NCBI GenBank assembly: GCA_965247245.1
Contig: CBDFGV010000003.1
Location: 1,178,001 to 1,242,000, forward strand
Origin: Tectiglobus sp965247245
Lineage (GTDB): Bacteria > Pseudomonadota > Alphaproteobacteria > Rhizobiales > Hyphomicrobiaceae
Length of the DNA stretch: 64,000 nt
Direction: 5' to 3'
In this document: piece by piece, positions 27,396 through 35,967 of the stretch
How positions within the stretch are numbered: position 1 is the first letter of the stretch
How the letters are laid out: the number at the start of each line of letters is the position of its first letter
Notes under the pieces: model-generated
The model's input: only the letters and a program-made list of their open reading frames with translations
What the model was told of the DNA's origin: nothing
Databases searched by the model: none
Position numbers and translations under genes: made by a program

Positions 27396-28652
27396 ATGAG
27401 TCCAGGAACCCAAAAGATCGCAGTTGTTGGTGCGGGCATTCTCGGCGTCTCCACCGCGGAATGGCTGCGCCGCGATGGCAACACAGTCGAACTCATTGAC
27501 CGGGTTGAACCTGGCAGTCCCGAGCAAACCAGCTATGGCAATGCTGGCATTCTTGCCAACTCGTCCATCGTTCCTGTTGCCGTACCCGGCCTGATCAGCA
27601 AGATCCCAAGCATGCTGTTCGATCCAGAAAGCCCACTGTTCTTAAAGTGGAGCTATCTACCGCGCCTTCTGCCTTGGATTACGCGCTTCCTTGCCAATGG
27701 GAATGAGAAAACAGTACGCCGCATTGTGGATGGACTGGCTCATATCTGCGGCGACAGTGTCGATCAGCATTTGACCCTTGCACGGGGCACACCAGCCGAA
27801 CACTTCATTAAGCACGGGCCCTATGCTTATCTGTTTCCAAGTCGAGCCTCCTACGAGAAGGACCCGTTCGCCTTCGAACTTCGTAAAGAACATGGCATGC
27901 ACTTTGAGGAGAAGACACGCGAGGAACTCGTCGCCGTCGATCCACATCTTGGCGAGCGCTATCAGTTCGGCATCTTCATGGTCGATCACGGCTGGGTCGG
28001 CGACCCTGGTGGCTACGTCGCAGCGCTGGCAGATCATTTCCGGGCCAACGGCGGCACATACTGGAAAGCCGAAGTCGAAGATATTGCACCGAATGGCGAC
28101 GGTACTATTGCCATCGAGACGCAAGGCGAGACACGTCAGTACGACAAGGTCGTGCTATCCGCTGGCGTGTGGTCAAAAAAACTTGCTGAACGATTGGGGC
28201 ACAAAACACCACTTGAGAGCGAACGCGGCTATCACATGGTGTTCAAGTCGCCGTCCTATCAGCCGCCCTATCCTTACTGCCTGTCGGATGCCAAGATGGT
28301 CGCAACACCTATGGATGCGGGCGTCCGCTGCGCCGGATTGGTTGAGTTTGGCGGCACGGAAGCTGGTCCGTCGGAGGCCCCAATCAGGCTGATCCAAAAG
28401 CGCTTCAAGGCGCTCTATCCAGACATGACCTGGGAAGATACAGAAAGCTGGTTAGGCCACCGGCCAGCACCTGTCGACAGCCTGCCGTTCCTCGGCGAAA
28501 GCCCGAAAGCGAACAACGTATATTTCGCCTTTGGCACGCATCACATCGGACTGACATCAGGTCCGAAGATTGGTCGCCTCACAGCAGATCTTATCGCCGG
28601 GCGGACACCAAACATTGACATGTCGCCTTACAGGGTCGGCAGATTTGACTGA
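27396..28652 (+). CDS. FAD-dependent D-amino-acid dehydrogenase-like oxidoreductase
   Basis: DAO-family flavoprotein of 418 residues, DadA-like. The N terminus has IAVVGAGILGVSTAEWLRR for FAD binding, then SPEQTSYGNAGILANSS as in DadA. The end has SWLGHRPAPVDSLPFLGESP and GTHHIGLTSGPKIGRL, the DadA C-terminal signature. It likely deaminates a D-amino acid or oxidises an N-substituted amino acid, passing electrons to the respiratory chain. AACCGGAGATAA precedes the ATG, giving GGAG about 9 bases upstream. It closes the nadX unit and ends 1 base before the convergent mgtE stop. Confidence 0.9.
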   Translation: MSPGTQKIAVVGAGILGVSTAEWLRRDGNTVELIDRVEPGSPEQTSYGNAGILANSSIVPVAVPGLISKIPSMLFDPESPLFLKWSYLPRLLPWITRFLANGNEKTVRRIVDGLAHICGDSVDQHLTLARGTPAEHFIKHGPYAYLFPSRASYEKDPFAFELRKEHGMHFEEKTREELVAVDPHLGERYQFGIFMVDHGWVGDPGGYVAALADHFRANGGTYWKAEVEDIAPNGDGTIAIETQGETRQYDKVVLSAGVWSKKLAERLGHKTPLESERGYHMVFKSPSYQPPYPYCLSDAKMVATPMDAGVRCAGLVEFGGTEAGPSEAPIRLIQKRFKALYPDMTWEDTESWLGHRPAPVDSLPFLGESPKANNVYFAFGTHHIGLTSGPKIGRLTADLIAGRTPNIDMSPYRVGRFD

Positions 28653-28653
28653 G

Positions 28654-30033
28654 CTAGAACAGCCAGATCGTCGCCAGACCTAGGAAAGCGAAGAAGCCCA
28701 CGACATCCGTGATGGTCGTCACAAACACGCTTGAGGCGATTGCCGGGTCCTGTCCGAGGCGCTGCAGGGACAAGGGCACCAGGATACCGGCGAGTGCGGC
28801 GGCCAAATGATTGAAAATCATAGCAGCAGCAATCACGAGTCCGAGCGCGCCACTGCCAAACCATAAGACTGTTACAAGCGCCAGAATAAGCGCGAACAGT
28901 AGACCATTGAGCAATCCGACGGACACCTCTCGCAGGACGATCCGAGAGGCATTCACAGCAGTCAGATCGCGCGTCGCAAGCGCTCGAACCGCAACCGTCA
29001 TGGTTTGCGTACCAGCATTGCCTCCCATCGAAGCAACAATTGGCATCAAGACAGCCAGGGCAACCATTTGTTCAATCGATGCATCAAACATCTTGATAAT
29101 AACCGAAGCCAAGACCGCAGTCAGGAGATTGACCAACAGCCAGATAAAACGGCTTTGAGTTGTATTAAAAACATTGTCAGCGACACTCTCATCGCCAACA
29201 CCTCCAAGGCGTCGAATATCTTCATCCGCCTCTTCCTGGATGACCTCGACCACATCATCCACCGTAACAACACCAACCAAACGTCCACTAGCGTCTACGA
29301 CAGGTGCTGAATAAAGGTCGTAGCGCTCAAACTGACGAGCCACATCTTCCTGGTCGGCCGTCGCATCAACCGTCGATATGTCGTCACGCATGATCTCTTC
29401 AATGGGCACGTGACGCTTGCTACGTAGAAGATGAGAGAGGTTGACAGACCCCAGCACCTTGAACAGCGGATCAACGACATAGATCTCGGAAAAAGTCGTC
29501 GGCAGCTCATCGGTTTCGCGCATGTAGTCGATGACCTGGCCGACATTCCAAAAAGGCGCCACCGAAACAAATTCGCCCTGCATCAGGCGACCGGCAGTCT
29601 CTTCAGGATAGTCAAGGTTGCGCTGCAACGCGGCGCGGTCAGGCAGCGGCAGCTGCTCAAGAACTTCTTCGCGATCCTGTGGTTCCAGGTTTTCCAAGAA
29701 GTAGGCTGCATCATCTGAATCAAGTTCAGTTGCAGCCTGGGCGAGATAGGCATTCGGCAGCTCGTCGGCGAGCTGGTCCCGCACCTTTCCGTCGAGTTCA
29801 GAAAAGACATCATAGTCGATGTCCGCGCCCAGCGCCGTCACAAACGGTGCACGCTGGCTCGGCTCCAAGAGCTCGATCAAGTCAGCAAGATCAGGTGGCC
29901 TCAATTCACGGACTTGAAAACGGACGCTCTCATTGTCCCCGATCGACAGCGCATCCGAGACTGAGCGAACGAACTCGCTGCTCAGATCAATCTCAGCGTC
30001 AGAAACACTCGCGATATTTTGAACATCAGCCAT
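28654..30033 (-). CDS. mgtE: Magnesium transporter MgtE
   Basis: Mg2+ channel of 459 residues. The cytoplasmic N domain (LRPPDLADLIELLEPSQR and similar repeats) is followed by two CBS domains (about residues 140-265, VYVVDPLFKVLGSVNL, VVDASGRLVGVVTVDDVVEV) and five membrane helices. The pore signature appears as MPIVASMGGNAGTQTMTV. The closing part has DPAIASSVFVTTITDVVGFFAF. CBS domains close the channel when Mg2+ is plentiful, so no RNA switch is needed and none is seen upstream. Confidence 0.95.
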   Translation of the reverse strand: MADVQNIASVSDAEIDLSSEFVRSVSDALSIGDNESVRFQVRELRPPDLADLIELLEPSQRAPFVTALGADIDYDVFSELDGKVRDQLADELPNAYLAQAATELDSDDAAYFLENLEPQDREEVLEQLPLPDRAALQRNLDYPEETAGRLMQGEFVSVAPFWNVGQVIDYMRETDELPTTFSEIYVVDPLFKVLGSVNLSHLLRSKRHVPIEEIMRDDISTVDATADQEDVARQFERYDLYSAPVVDASGRLVGVVTVDDVVEVIQEEADEDIRRLGGVGDESVADNVFNTTQSRFIWLLVNLLTAVLASVIIKMFDASIEQMVALAVLMPIVASMGGNAGTQTMTVAVRALATRDLTAVNASRIVLREVSVGLLNGLLFALILALVTVLWFGSGALGLVIAAAMIFNHLAAALAGILVPLSLQRLGQDPAIASSVFVTTITDVVGFFAFLGLATIWLF

Positions 30034-30199
30034 CCGCGCGCCCTAACACAATTGCATGACCCGGAAAACCGTGCGACTTCGCCGCCACGGCTGGGCAATC
30101 ACATGTGCGTGCATTGAGGCTGGCTTATTGCAAACCTGGGCAAATCTCCACTACATGTCGTCTGAACTATCAGACAATGCGGCCAAACAAGGTATAACT

Positions 30200-31180
30200 A
30201 TGCGAAATTCCGCAACAATTTTGCTCGGTTCAACGTTGCTATTTGTTGCCGCAACAGTGGGTGCCGCAGCTTGCGAAGGCAAACTTGGGGTCTCGCGCAC
30301 CCTGAAGATTGATGCATCTGGCGGGCCGCTCTATGGCAGCGTCCAATACGAGTCACCGAGCCCGCTCAAGGATGGCGAGGTTGTCATCACGTTCGACGAT
30401 GGACCGCTCAGAACCAACACCCGTCGCGTGCTCAAAGCGCTTAAAGATCATTGCACAAAAGCAACCTTCTTCATGGTTGGTCGTATGGCCGTCGCAGACC
30501 CCGGCATGGTCCGCGAAGTAGCGGCCCAAGGCCATACCATCGCCAGCCATACCTGGACGCACAAGAATCTGAAACGCTGGAGCCAAGTCCGGGCAAAGGG
30601 TGAAATCGAACTGGGAATCAGCGCGATTGAGAAAGCTCTCGGAAAGCCAATCGCACCATTCTTTCGCTTCCCGTACCTGTCAGACCCAAACAGCATGATC
30701 GAGTATCTGCAAGGGCGTGACCTGGCGATCTTCTCAATTGATGTCGATTCCTATGATTACCGCACACGCAGCGGTGATAGCGTAAGGCGCACGATCATGC
30801 GTCAGCTGGCTAGTCGCGGCAAAGGCATTCTGCTGTTCCACGATATCCAAATCTCAACCGTGCGCGCTATGCCGGGACTGCTGAACGAATTGCATCGCAA
30901 AGGCTTCAAAGTGGTGCACATAGTAGCAGGCAGTACAACACCGACCCTGGCAGCATACGACAAGCAGGCCGAGGATCTCCACGCGAACCGCCGCTACTCA
31001 ACTAAGATCCGACCTGTTGGCAGCCCAATCGACGAAAGGCGCACAAAAAAGACGAAGAAGACAACAAAAACGGCCCAAGCCAGCAAACCGACCAACCAGT
31101 CAGGGGCCGCGCCTCGAAAGAAGAAGTCTGCCCCACCAAAGCCAGCGTCTGACTGGCGGCGACAGGTTCTCGGTAACTAA
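30200..31180 (+). CDS. Secreted polysaccharide deacetylase, copy 1
   Basis: NodB-homology (carbohydrate esterase 4) protein of about 326 residues, exported by a Sec signal peptide (residues 1-23, ending VGAAA before Cys). The five catalytic motifs are visible: TFDDGP (metal Asp and base), SHTWTH (metal His pair), RFPY, DVDSYDY and LLFHDI. It removes acetyl groups from a cell-wall or surface polysaccharide in the periplasm. The C-terminal 50 residues are Lys/Thr-rich and probably disordered. ATG 30200 is chosen for the signal peptide and AAGG 8 bases before; the frame is open to 30056. A paralogue follows at 31428. Confidence 0.87.
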   Translation: MRNSATILLGSTLLFVAATVGAAACEGKLGVSRTLKIDASGGPLYGSVQYESPSPLKDGEVVITFDDGPLRTNTRRVLKALKDHCTKATFFMVGRMAVADPGMVREVAAQGHTIASHTWTHKNLKRWSQVRAKGEIELGISAIEKALGKPIAPFFRFPYLSDPNSMIEYLQGRDLAIFSIDVDSYDYRTRSGDSVRRTIMRQLASRGKGILLFHDIQISTVRAMPGLLNELHRKGFKVVHIVAGSTTPTLAAYDKQAEDLHANRRYSTKIRPVGSPIDERRTKKTKKTTKTAQASKPTNQSGAAPRKKKSAPPKPASDWRRQVLGN

Positions 31181-31181
31181 C

Positions 31182-31214
31182 CCGCCACGCGCAACACCGA
31201 ATGTGGGTTTTTTT
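31182..31214 (+). terminator. Probable intrinsic terminator after deacetylase copy 1
   Basis: Directly after the stop codon, ACCCgCCAC and GTGGGT can pair imperfectly and are followed by seven T (31208-31214). The stem has a bulge and several foldings compete, so it is a moderate candidate, but the T-run and position are right. Confidence 0.5.
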
Positions 31215-31427
31215 GCATTTTTGTCAGTTGTAGATAGCGCGACAATGCGGAGATCTTCCGATTGCAAATAGTGTCCAGCGCATTCACATTAGTGCATGAG
31301 TGATCATAATACTGTCATCTCTGCAACAACTTGGCATCAAACGCTGTAAGTAGGCAGTGAGGACTTGCGGTTAGCCCACCGACGCGCGAGATACGTGGGC
31401 AAAATTTCTTGGCATCGGAGGCGGCTT

Positions 31428-32477
31428 GTGCGCCATCCATTTTTGATCTGGGCATCAGTTTTGGCAGCGTTAGCGATCAGCCATCCGGCCGTTGCGTGCC
31501 TGAACGTTGACGATGCATTGCCAACCAGCAGAATCGTTCAGGTTGATGCATCGACCGGCCCTATGTTTGGCCGGATCAGTCGCTTTGCGAGCGAGCCACA
31601 GTTTCTGCGCGAAAAAGAAGTGGTCCTGACTTTCGATGACGGCCCTTCTCCAAGACTGACGAACTCAATACTGGAAACTCTCGAGAGATTTTGCGTCAAG
31701 GCAACTTTCTTCCCGGTTGGACGTATGGCGCTCGCATACCCGCATATCGTTCAGGCCATGGCCAAACAGGGTCACACCATTGGTGGCCATACCTGGTCAC
31801 ATCCCAATAACATGCGTCGTCTGTCCGAAAAATCAGCAGAGTCACAAATCGAGAAAGGCTTTGCAGCCGTCGCCGCAGCTGCAGGACAGCCCATTGCACC
31901 GTTTTTCAGATTTCCCGGCTTGAATGACGATGGACGAGCCTTGCGCTACCTCCAGAAGCGGGAGGTCGCAACTTTTTCAGTCGATGTCGTCTCTGATGAT
32001 AGCTACACATCGGACGTCGATGAACTCGTCAAGAACACGCTCGACCGCGTCAAACTTCAAGGTCGCGGTATTTTGCTCTTTCATGACATCAAGAGCGTGA
32101 CCGCAAAGGCACTCCCACAAATCCTGACTGAACTTAAAGAGCAGGGCTACTCTGTTGTTCACTTGACTTCGAAGTTTACGTTGGTCCCTCAGCAACCACT
32201 CCAGGAGAAGATGGTTCGCAGACTAAAGGAAAGCGAGAAGCCAGCAACAAAGCTGTCACTTGCCGGCTTCCACGGTACGGTACGCGCTCACCCTGAGAAA
32301 GCTCTACCGACACCGCCAGTCACCCACCTTGCGCCGGCGAAGCGCAAAGTCGAACTCGCCAAACTACGCGCCAAGAGAGTTCGCAATCTTGTTGAGTCAA
32401 TCGACGGTCGAGCTTGGACGTCCATCATTGAGCACAAAGCTGCAACGGACAGTGAGACTGGCAAACCAGTAAATTAG
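31428..32477 (+). CDS. Secreted polysaccharide deacetylase, copy 2
   Basis: Second CE4/NodB deacetylase, about 349 residues, with the same N-terminal pattern (signal peptide then Cys, VDASTGPMFG in place of IDASGGPLYG) and motifs TFDDGPSP, GHTWSHP, RFPGLND, SVDVVSDD and LLFHDI. GTG 31428 is chosen because GGAGG lies 6 bases upstream and gives a compact signal peptide of about 21 residues; the frame is open to TTG 31365. The motif after RFP differs from copy 1, so the two may prefer different substrates. The C-terminal 100 residues are basic and low-complexity. It lies 247 bases after copy 1, past a probable terminator, so it likely has its own promoter. Confidence 0.85.
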   Translation: MRHPFLIWASVLAALAISHPAVACLNVDDALPTSRIVQVDASTGPMFGRISRFASEPQFLREKEVVLTFDDGPSPRLTNSILETLERFCVKATFFPVGRMALAYPHIVQAMAKQGHTIGGHTWSHPNNMRRLSEKSAESQIEKGFAAVAAAAGQPIAPFFRFPGLNDDGRALRYLQKREVATFSVDVVSDDSYTSDVDELVKNTLDRVKLQGRGILLFHDIKSVTAKALPQILTELKEQGYSVVHLTSKFTLVPQQPLQEKMVRRLKESEKPATKLSLAGFHGTVRAHPEKALPTPPVTHLAPAKRKVELAKLRAKRVRNLVESIDGRAWTSIIEHKAATDSETGKPVN

Positions 32478-32689
32478 CACTTTACAGCAGAGGGACTGCT
32501 CGAGAGTCGCAACACCTTGCGAACCTAATTTACGTCGATTTATCAAACCGCTACGATCATTGAATTCATTTCAGTCCACAACAAACTGCATTTCAAGGGT
32601 CACGGAATACTTCCGCTGACAGAAAATTGTAATCGGATCGCCCAATTTCTCCGTATATAACCGCTTGTGGTACCAAGAGGAGATCCCCT

Positions 32690-33679
32690 ATGCCCCGTAA
32701 CGCCGTAGATCTTTCACGCCGTCAACTCATGCTCGGCTCTGCTGGCCTGGCAGCAGCCGGACTGGTCGGCACCTCTCAGCAAGCAGCAGCAAAGGCCCCG
32801 ATGAGCGGAGCTTCCATGACTGCATTCCGCAGAGTGAAGCTTGGCAAGTTCGAAGTCACGACGGTTTTCGATGGCTTTGCCAACGTTCCAAAGGTGTTCC
32901 CGATCTTCGGTCAGAACCAATCCGCCGAAGCTGTTTCCAAGCACATGGAAGCCAACTACTTGCCCGGCGGAAAAATGCAGATCGGCTTCACGCCGGTTAT
33001 CGTGAATACTGGCAGTGAGCTGGTGCTGTTTGACTCCGGAAACGGATCCGGTCGTGGCCCGACGCGCGGACACCTCGCCAAATCACTGCAAGCCGCCGGC
33101 CTTTCAGCAGATCAAATTGATGTTGTCGTCATCACCCACTATCACCCAGATCACATCGGTGGCTTGATCGCTGATGGCAAGGCGACTTTCCCGAATGCAC
33201 GCTATGTAACCGGTGAAGCCGAGAACAACTTCTGGACCTCAAAGAAGGTCACGGAAAGCACCGACAAGAAGATGATGGGCCGATCAAAGCAGATCCAGTC
33301 CAACGTCGTCCCTCTCGCCGAGAAGACAACCTTCATCAAAGGCGGCAAGGACGTTGTAACGGGTATCACAGCTATCGAAACCTTTGGTCACACACCGGGT
33401 CATATGGCCTATAACATCGAGAGCGACGGCAAACGCCTCCTGCTTTGGGCAGATGCCTGCAACCACTATGTGGCATCACTGCAGAAGCCAGAATGGCATG
33501 TCATCTTCGATATGGACAAGGACGCCGCGATTGCTTCGCGTAAGAAGATCCTCGACATGGCAGCTGCGGACAAGATTGCAGCAACGGGCTATCATATGCC
33601 CTTCCCGGCGATGGGTTACGTCGAAAAGGTTGGCGATGCACACCGCTGGATCCCAATGTCCTACCAATTGGACATCTGA
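32690..33679 (+). CDS. Tat-exported metallo-beta-lactamase-fold hydrolase
   Basis: Periplasmic zinc hydrolase of 329 residues. The N terminus carries a twin-arginine signal (SRRQLMLGSAGL, Arg 10-11) with cleavage near residue 35. The metal motif is VITHYHPDHIGG, with later ligands in FGHTPGHMAY and WADACNHY. This branch includes N-acyl homoserine lactonase-like and other esterases; no substrate can be assigned. AGAGGAG lies 8 bases before the ATG, an excellent ribosome site. A GC hairpin follows the stop. Confidence 0.9.
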   Translation: MPRNAVDLSRRQLMLGSAGLAAAGLVGTSQQAAAKAPMSGASMTAFRRVKLGKFEVTTVFDGFANVPKVFPIFGQNQSAEAVSKHMEANYLPGGKMQIGFTPVIVNTGSELVLFDSGNGSGRGPTRGHLAKSLQAAGLSADQIDVVVITHYHPDHIGGLIADGKATFPNARYVTGEAENNFWTSKKVTESTDKKMMGRSKQIQSNVVPLAEKTTFIKGGKDVVTGITAIETFGHTPGHMAYNIESDGKRLLLWADACNHYVASLQKPEWHVIFDMDKDAAIASRKKILDMAAADKIAATGYHMPFPAMGYVEKVGDAHRWIPMSYQLDI

Positions 33680-33693
33680 CATCGAATTGCACT

Positions 33694-33723
33694 GCCGGAC
33701 GGCCGAAACGGCGGTCGTCCGGC
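33694..33723 (+). terminator. GC hairpin after the metallo-hydrolase gene
   Basis: GCCGGAC (33694-33700) pairs with GTCCGGC (33717-33723), with inner GCCG/CGGC. It starts 14 bases after the stop codon but has no T-run. The rest of the 324-base spacer up to 34003 holds no gene; its last 60 bases are AT-rich and probably carry the promoter of the VOC gene. Confidence 0.4.
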
Positions 33724-34003
33724 TCCCCATGTCAAACAACGGTTGGATATCAGCACGTCGTTGAAGTAAGTCCGGCAGCTCTGTTCCATCTTGAATTTTG
33801 TGGCTGTTTCAGATCTTTGATTTGCAAGAATTCATCCCGCCATTGCATCAGATATAGAACAGGTCTTGTCGCTTAAGATTGACAACAGCCCACTGATCGG
33901 CAACCCCTTGCTGGGTTGAGGTAATCGGCCACATTTCCAGACTGAATAGTATTGGTCTTTTTAAAACTCTTTAGTTCAAGTTCTTAAGTTACAGGTCAAT
34001 ATT

Positions 34004-34948
34004 GTGACCACATTTATCGATGGTCTGCATCACGTTACTGCCATTTCTGACGACACCGCAGCAACAGCAGAATTCTTCACCAACGTGCTTGGGCTCAGGC
34101 TCGTCAAGAAGACAGTCAATCCTGATGACGTTACCGGCTATCACCTATGCTTTGGCAACCAGCTGGGTGATGCAGGCACATTGCTGACCCTCTTTCCACG
34201 CGAAAACTCGCATGCAGGTCGTATCGGAGCCGGTCAGGCTACTATCATTCAGTTGTCAGTGCCCTATGGCGGTTTGCGATTTTGGCGTTCAAGGCTCCGG
34301 CAGAACAACTGCAACCATATTGTCGATGAGACACTCTTTGGTGATGCCCGTGCACTCTTCCAGTTTCCCAGCGGACTGCTCGTCGCTTTTGTCGAGTGTG
34401 AGACTGACGACCGAATGCCTTGGCAGACTGACGACATTAGTATCGATGTAGCTATTCGTGGCCTCTACGGCGTTACGCTAGCTCAGCAGTCAACGGCGCA
34501 TTTGCCGAAATTGCTCACCCAAACTCTTGGTTTCGTTGAAACCAACGTCGAACGGATTACCACAACAACCCAGCATCGGTTCGTGCTGCCGAATGCCAAT
34601 GCCGGCGTCATCGATGTTCAAATTGATCCCAACATGATCCGTGGTCGGGAAGGTACGGGCACAATTCATCATGTTGCCTTGAGTGTAGCTTCGCCAAAAG
34701 CGCAGTTGAAGGTGCGCCAAGCGCTCATTGCTTCAGGCATGCAGGTGACAGACGTTATCGACCGCGACTACTTCACGTCTGTCAGTGCGCGCACTCCGGG
34801 TGGGATCCTGATCGAGATTACGTCAAGCAAAGACCGTGGCTTCACAATAGATGAGCCAATCAATAGCCTTGGCCAACACCTATGCCTGCCACCGCATCTT
34901 GAACACAAGCGCACAGAAATCGAACGTAAGTTGCCGCCACTGCAGTGA
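34004..34948 (+). CDS. VOC family protein, ring-cleaving-dioxygenase-like
   Basis: Protein of 314 residues built of two vicinal-oxygen-chelate modules. Module 1 begins LHHVTAISDDTAATAEFFTNVLGLRLVKKTVN, with the His of the first metal site; module 2 contains GTIHHVALSVASPKAQL and ends with GGILIEITSSKDRGF, giving the second His and the Glu ligand. This matches the MhqO/LinE-like 'ring-cleaving dioxygenase' branch that acts on hydroquinones, though glyoxalase-type isomerases share the fold. The start is GTG 34004. The gene is monocistronic between a hairpin and a convergent gene. Confidence 0.87.
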   Translation: MTTFIDGLHHVTAISDDTAATAEFFTNVLGLRLVKKTVNPDDVTGYHLCFGNQLGDAGTLLTLFPRENSHAGRIGAGQATIIQLSVPYGGLRFWRSRLRQNNCNHIVDETLFGDARALFQFPSGLLVAFVECETDDRMPWQTDDISIDVAIRGLYGVTLAQQSTAHLPKLLTQTLGFVETNVERITTTTQHRFVLPNANAGVIDVQIDPNMIRGREGTGTIHHVALSVASPKAQLKVRQALIASGMQVTDVIDRDYFTSVSARTPGGILIEITSSKDRGFTIDEPINSLGQHLCLPPHLEHKRTEIERKLPPLQ

Positions 34949-35003
34949 TAGCTGCAAACAAACGCAATCAGCCGGCGTAGATCCCCGCGAGAAATACTGA
35001 TTG

Positions 35004-35519
35004 TTAGGATCTAGCGAAGATCATCGTCAAACCAATCAAGGAGCTATCGACAAACTGTATCTCAACGATATGCCGCTTCTTGCGCACAGCAACCGTCATA
35101 TTGGCCTTCACTCCGGCGCCAGACACAACGACACGGAAACCGCGCGGAATGATCTTCCCAGTGACCGCACCATTGAAATTATATTTTGTCTCAGACCACG
35201 TGCCGGAAAGTTCTTCGCCTTGGCGCAGGACCGTACTCTTCACTTCGATGGCACCACTGGCACTCGCACAACGCAGATTCTGGCGTATTCCATCGCCTGT
35301 CTCTGTGCGCCGGTAAGTTGCCCGACACCTCACGTTCTCGGTCTTGCCGCTCTTAAATCCCAGGCGCCCCTGGCCAACCCACCAGCCGAGCAGCGGTTGA
35401 AACGCGTCCGCCTGCTGCGGCGCCGCATTGACCGGTCCAGCACTCCAGGACAACAGCGATATGAGAAGGACTACCACTAGATTGGGCAACCTGCGTTGGC
35501 CGACGAGCACGCGCTGCAT
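35004..35519 (-). CDS. Secreted protein of unknown function
   Basis: 171-residue exported protein with a Sec signal peptide (hydrophobic residues 10-27, LVVVLLISLLSWSAGPVNA). The mature part begins with FQPLLGWWVGQGRLGF and contains a single Cys pair (RCRATY, LRCASA), then beta-rich segments such as KIIPRGFRVVVSG and a basic VAVRKKRHIVEIQF. Such small beta-barrel-like secreted proteins with WxGxGxL are common unnamed proteins in Rhizobiales (from memory). ATG 35519 has AAGAGA just upstream; TTG 35534 is the longer choice. No function is proposed. Confidence 0.75.
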   Translation of the reverse strand: MQRVLVGQRRLPNLVVVLLISLLSWSAGPVNAAPQQADAFQPLLGWWVGQGRLGFKSGKTENVRCRATYRRTETGDGIRQNLRCASASGAIEVKSTVLRQGEELSGTWSETKYNFNGAVTGKIIPRGFRVVVSGAGVKANMTVAVRKKRHIVEIQFVDSSLIGLTMIFARS

Positions 35520-35967
35520 GATCTCTTTTTCCAAGTTTGAACACTACGTCTCTCGTTGATCACGGCATAACACATAACGTTGACTGACGGACGTCAAAAT
35601 GAACCGTCACGGCAAAGTTGCCGCAAGCCTAGCAGATCGCTCCCAAATCAACTTGCAGAGTGAGTGGAAGTCGGTCCGTCAAAAGAAGAAATCCGACTGC
35701 AGGTCCCAAAAACAAAGGGAAATTCAATCCCATTGCCACTTCATTCGGTCCAGGTCACTGAGCATTCCAAGGCACAGGCGCAACCGCTTTCACTATTCCA
35801 AGACCGCATCAACGATAGGCGAAGCGCTTGTGGCCACCTGAACCGCCATATACGCTGCCAACAACAAAGCCATCAAAATGCTCAGGACTTAACTTACGTC
35901 CGAGCCTCATGTAACGAACACCTGCCGTGTCCTCGGCCAACTTTCTCATCAAGCGGAGCTGAACTGC
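35520..35967. other. Spacer between divergent genes, no clear gene
   Basis: 448 bases between the secreted protein (minus) and SbmA/BacA (plus). A short minus frame at 35793-35873 would give a hydrophobic 26-residue peptide but has no good ribosome site. Long frames crossing into sbmA are shadows. No promoter pair could be fixed. Confidence 0.4.

Noticed and set aside
35793..35873. 26-residue hydrophobic minus-strand peptide
   Set aside because: Looks like a membrane helix but has no ribosome site and no neighbour support.
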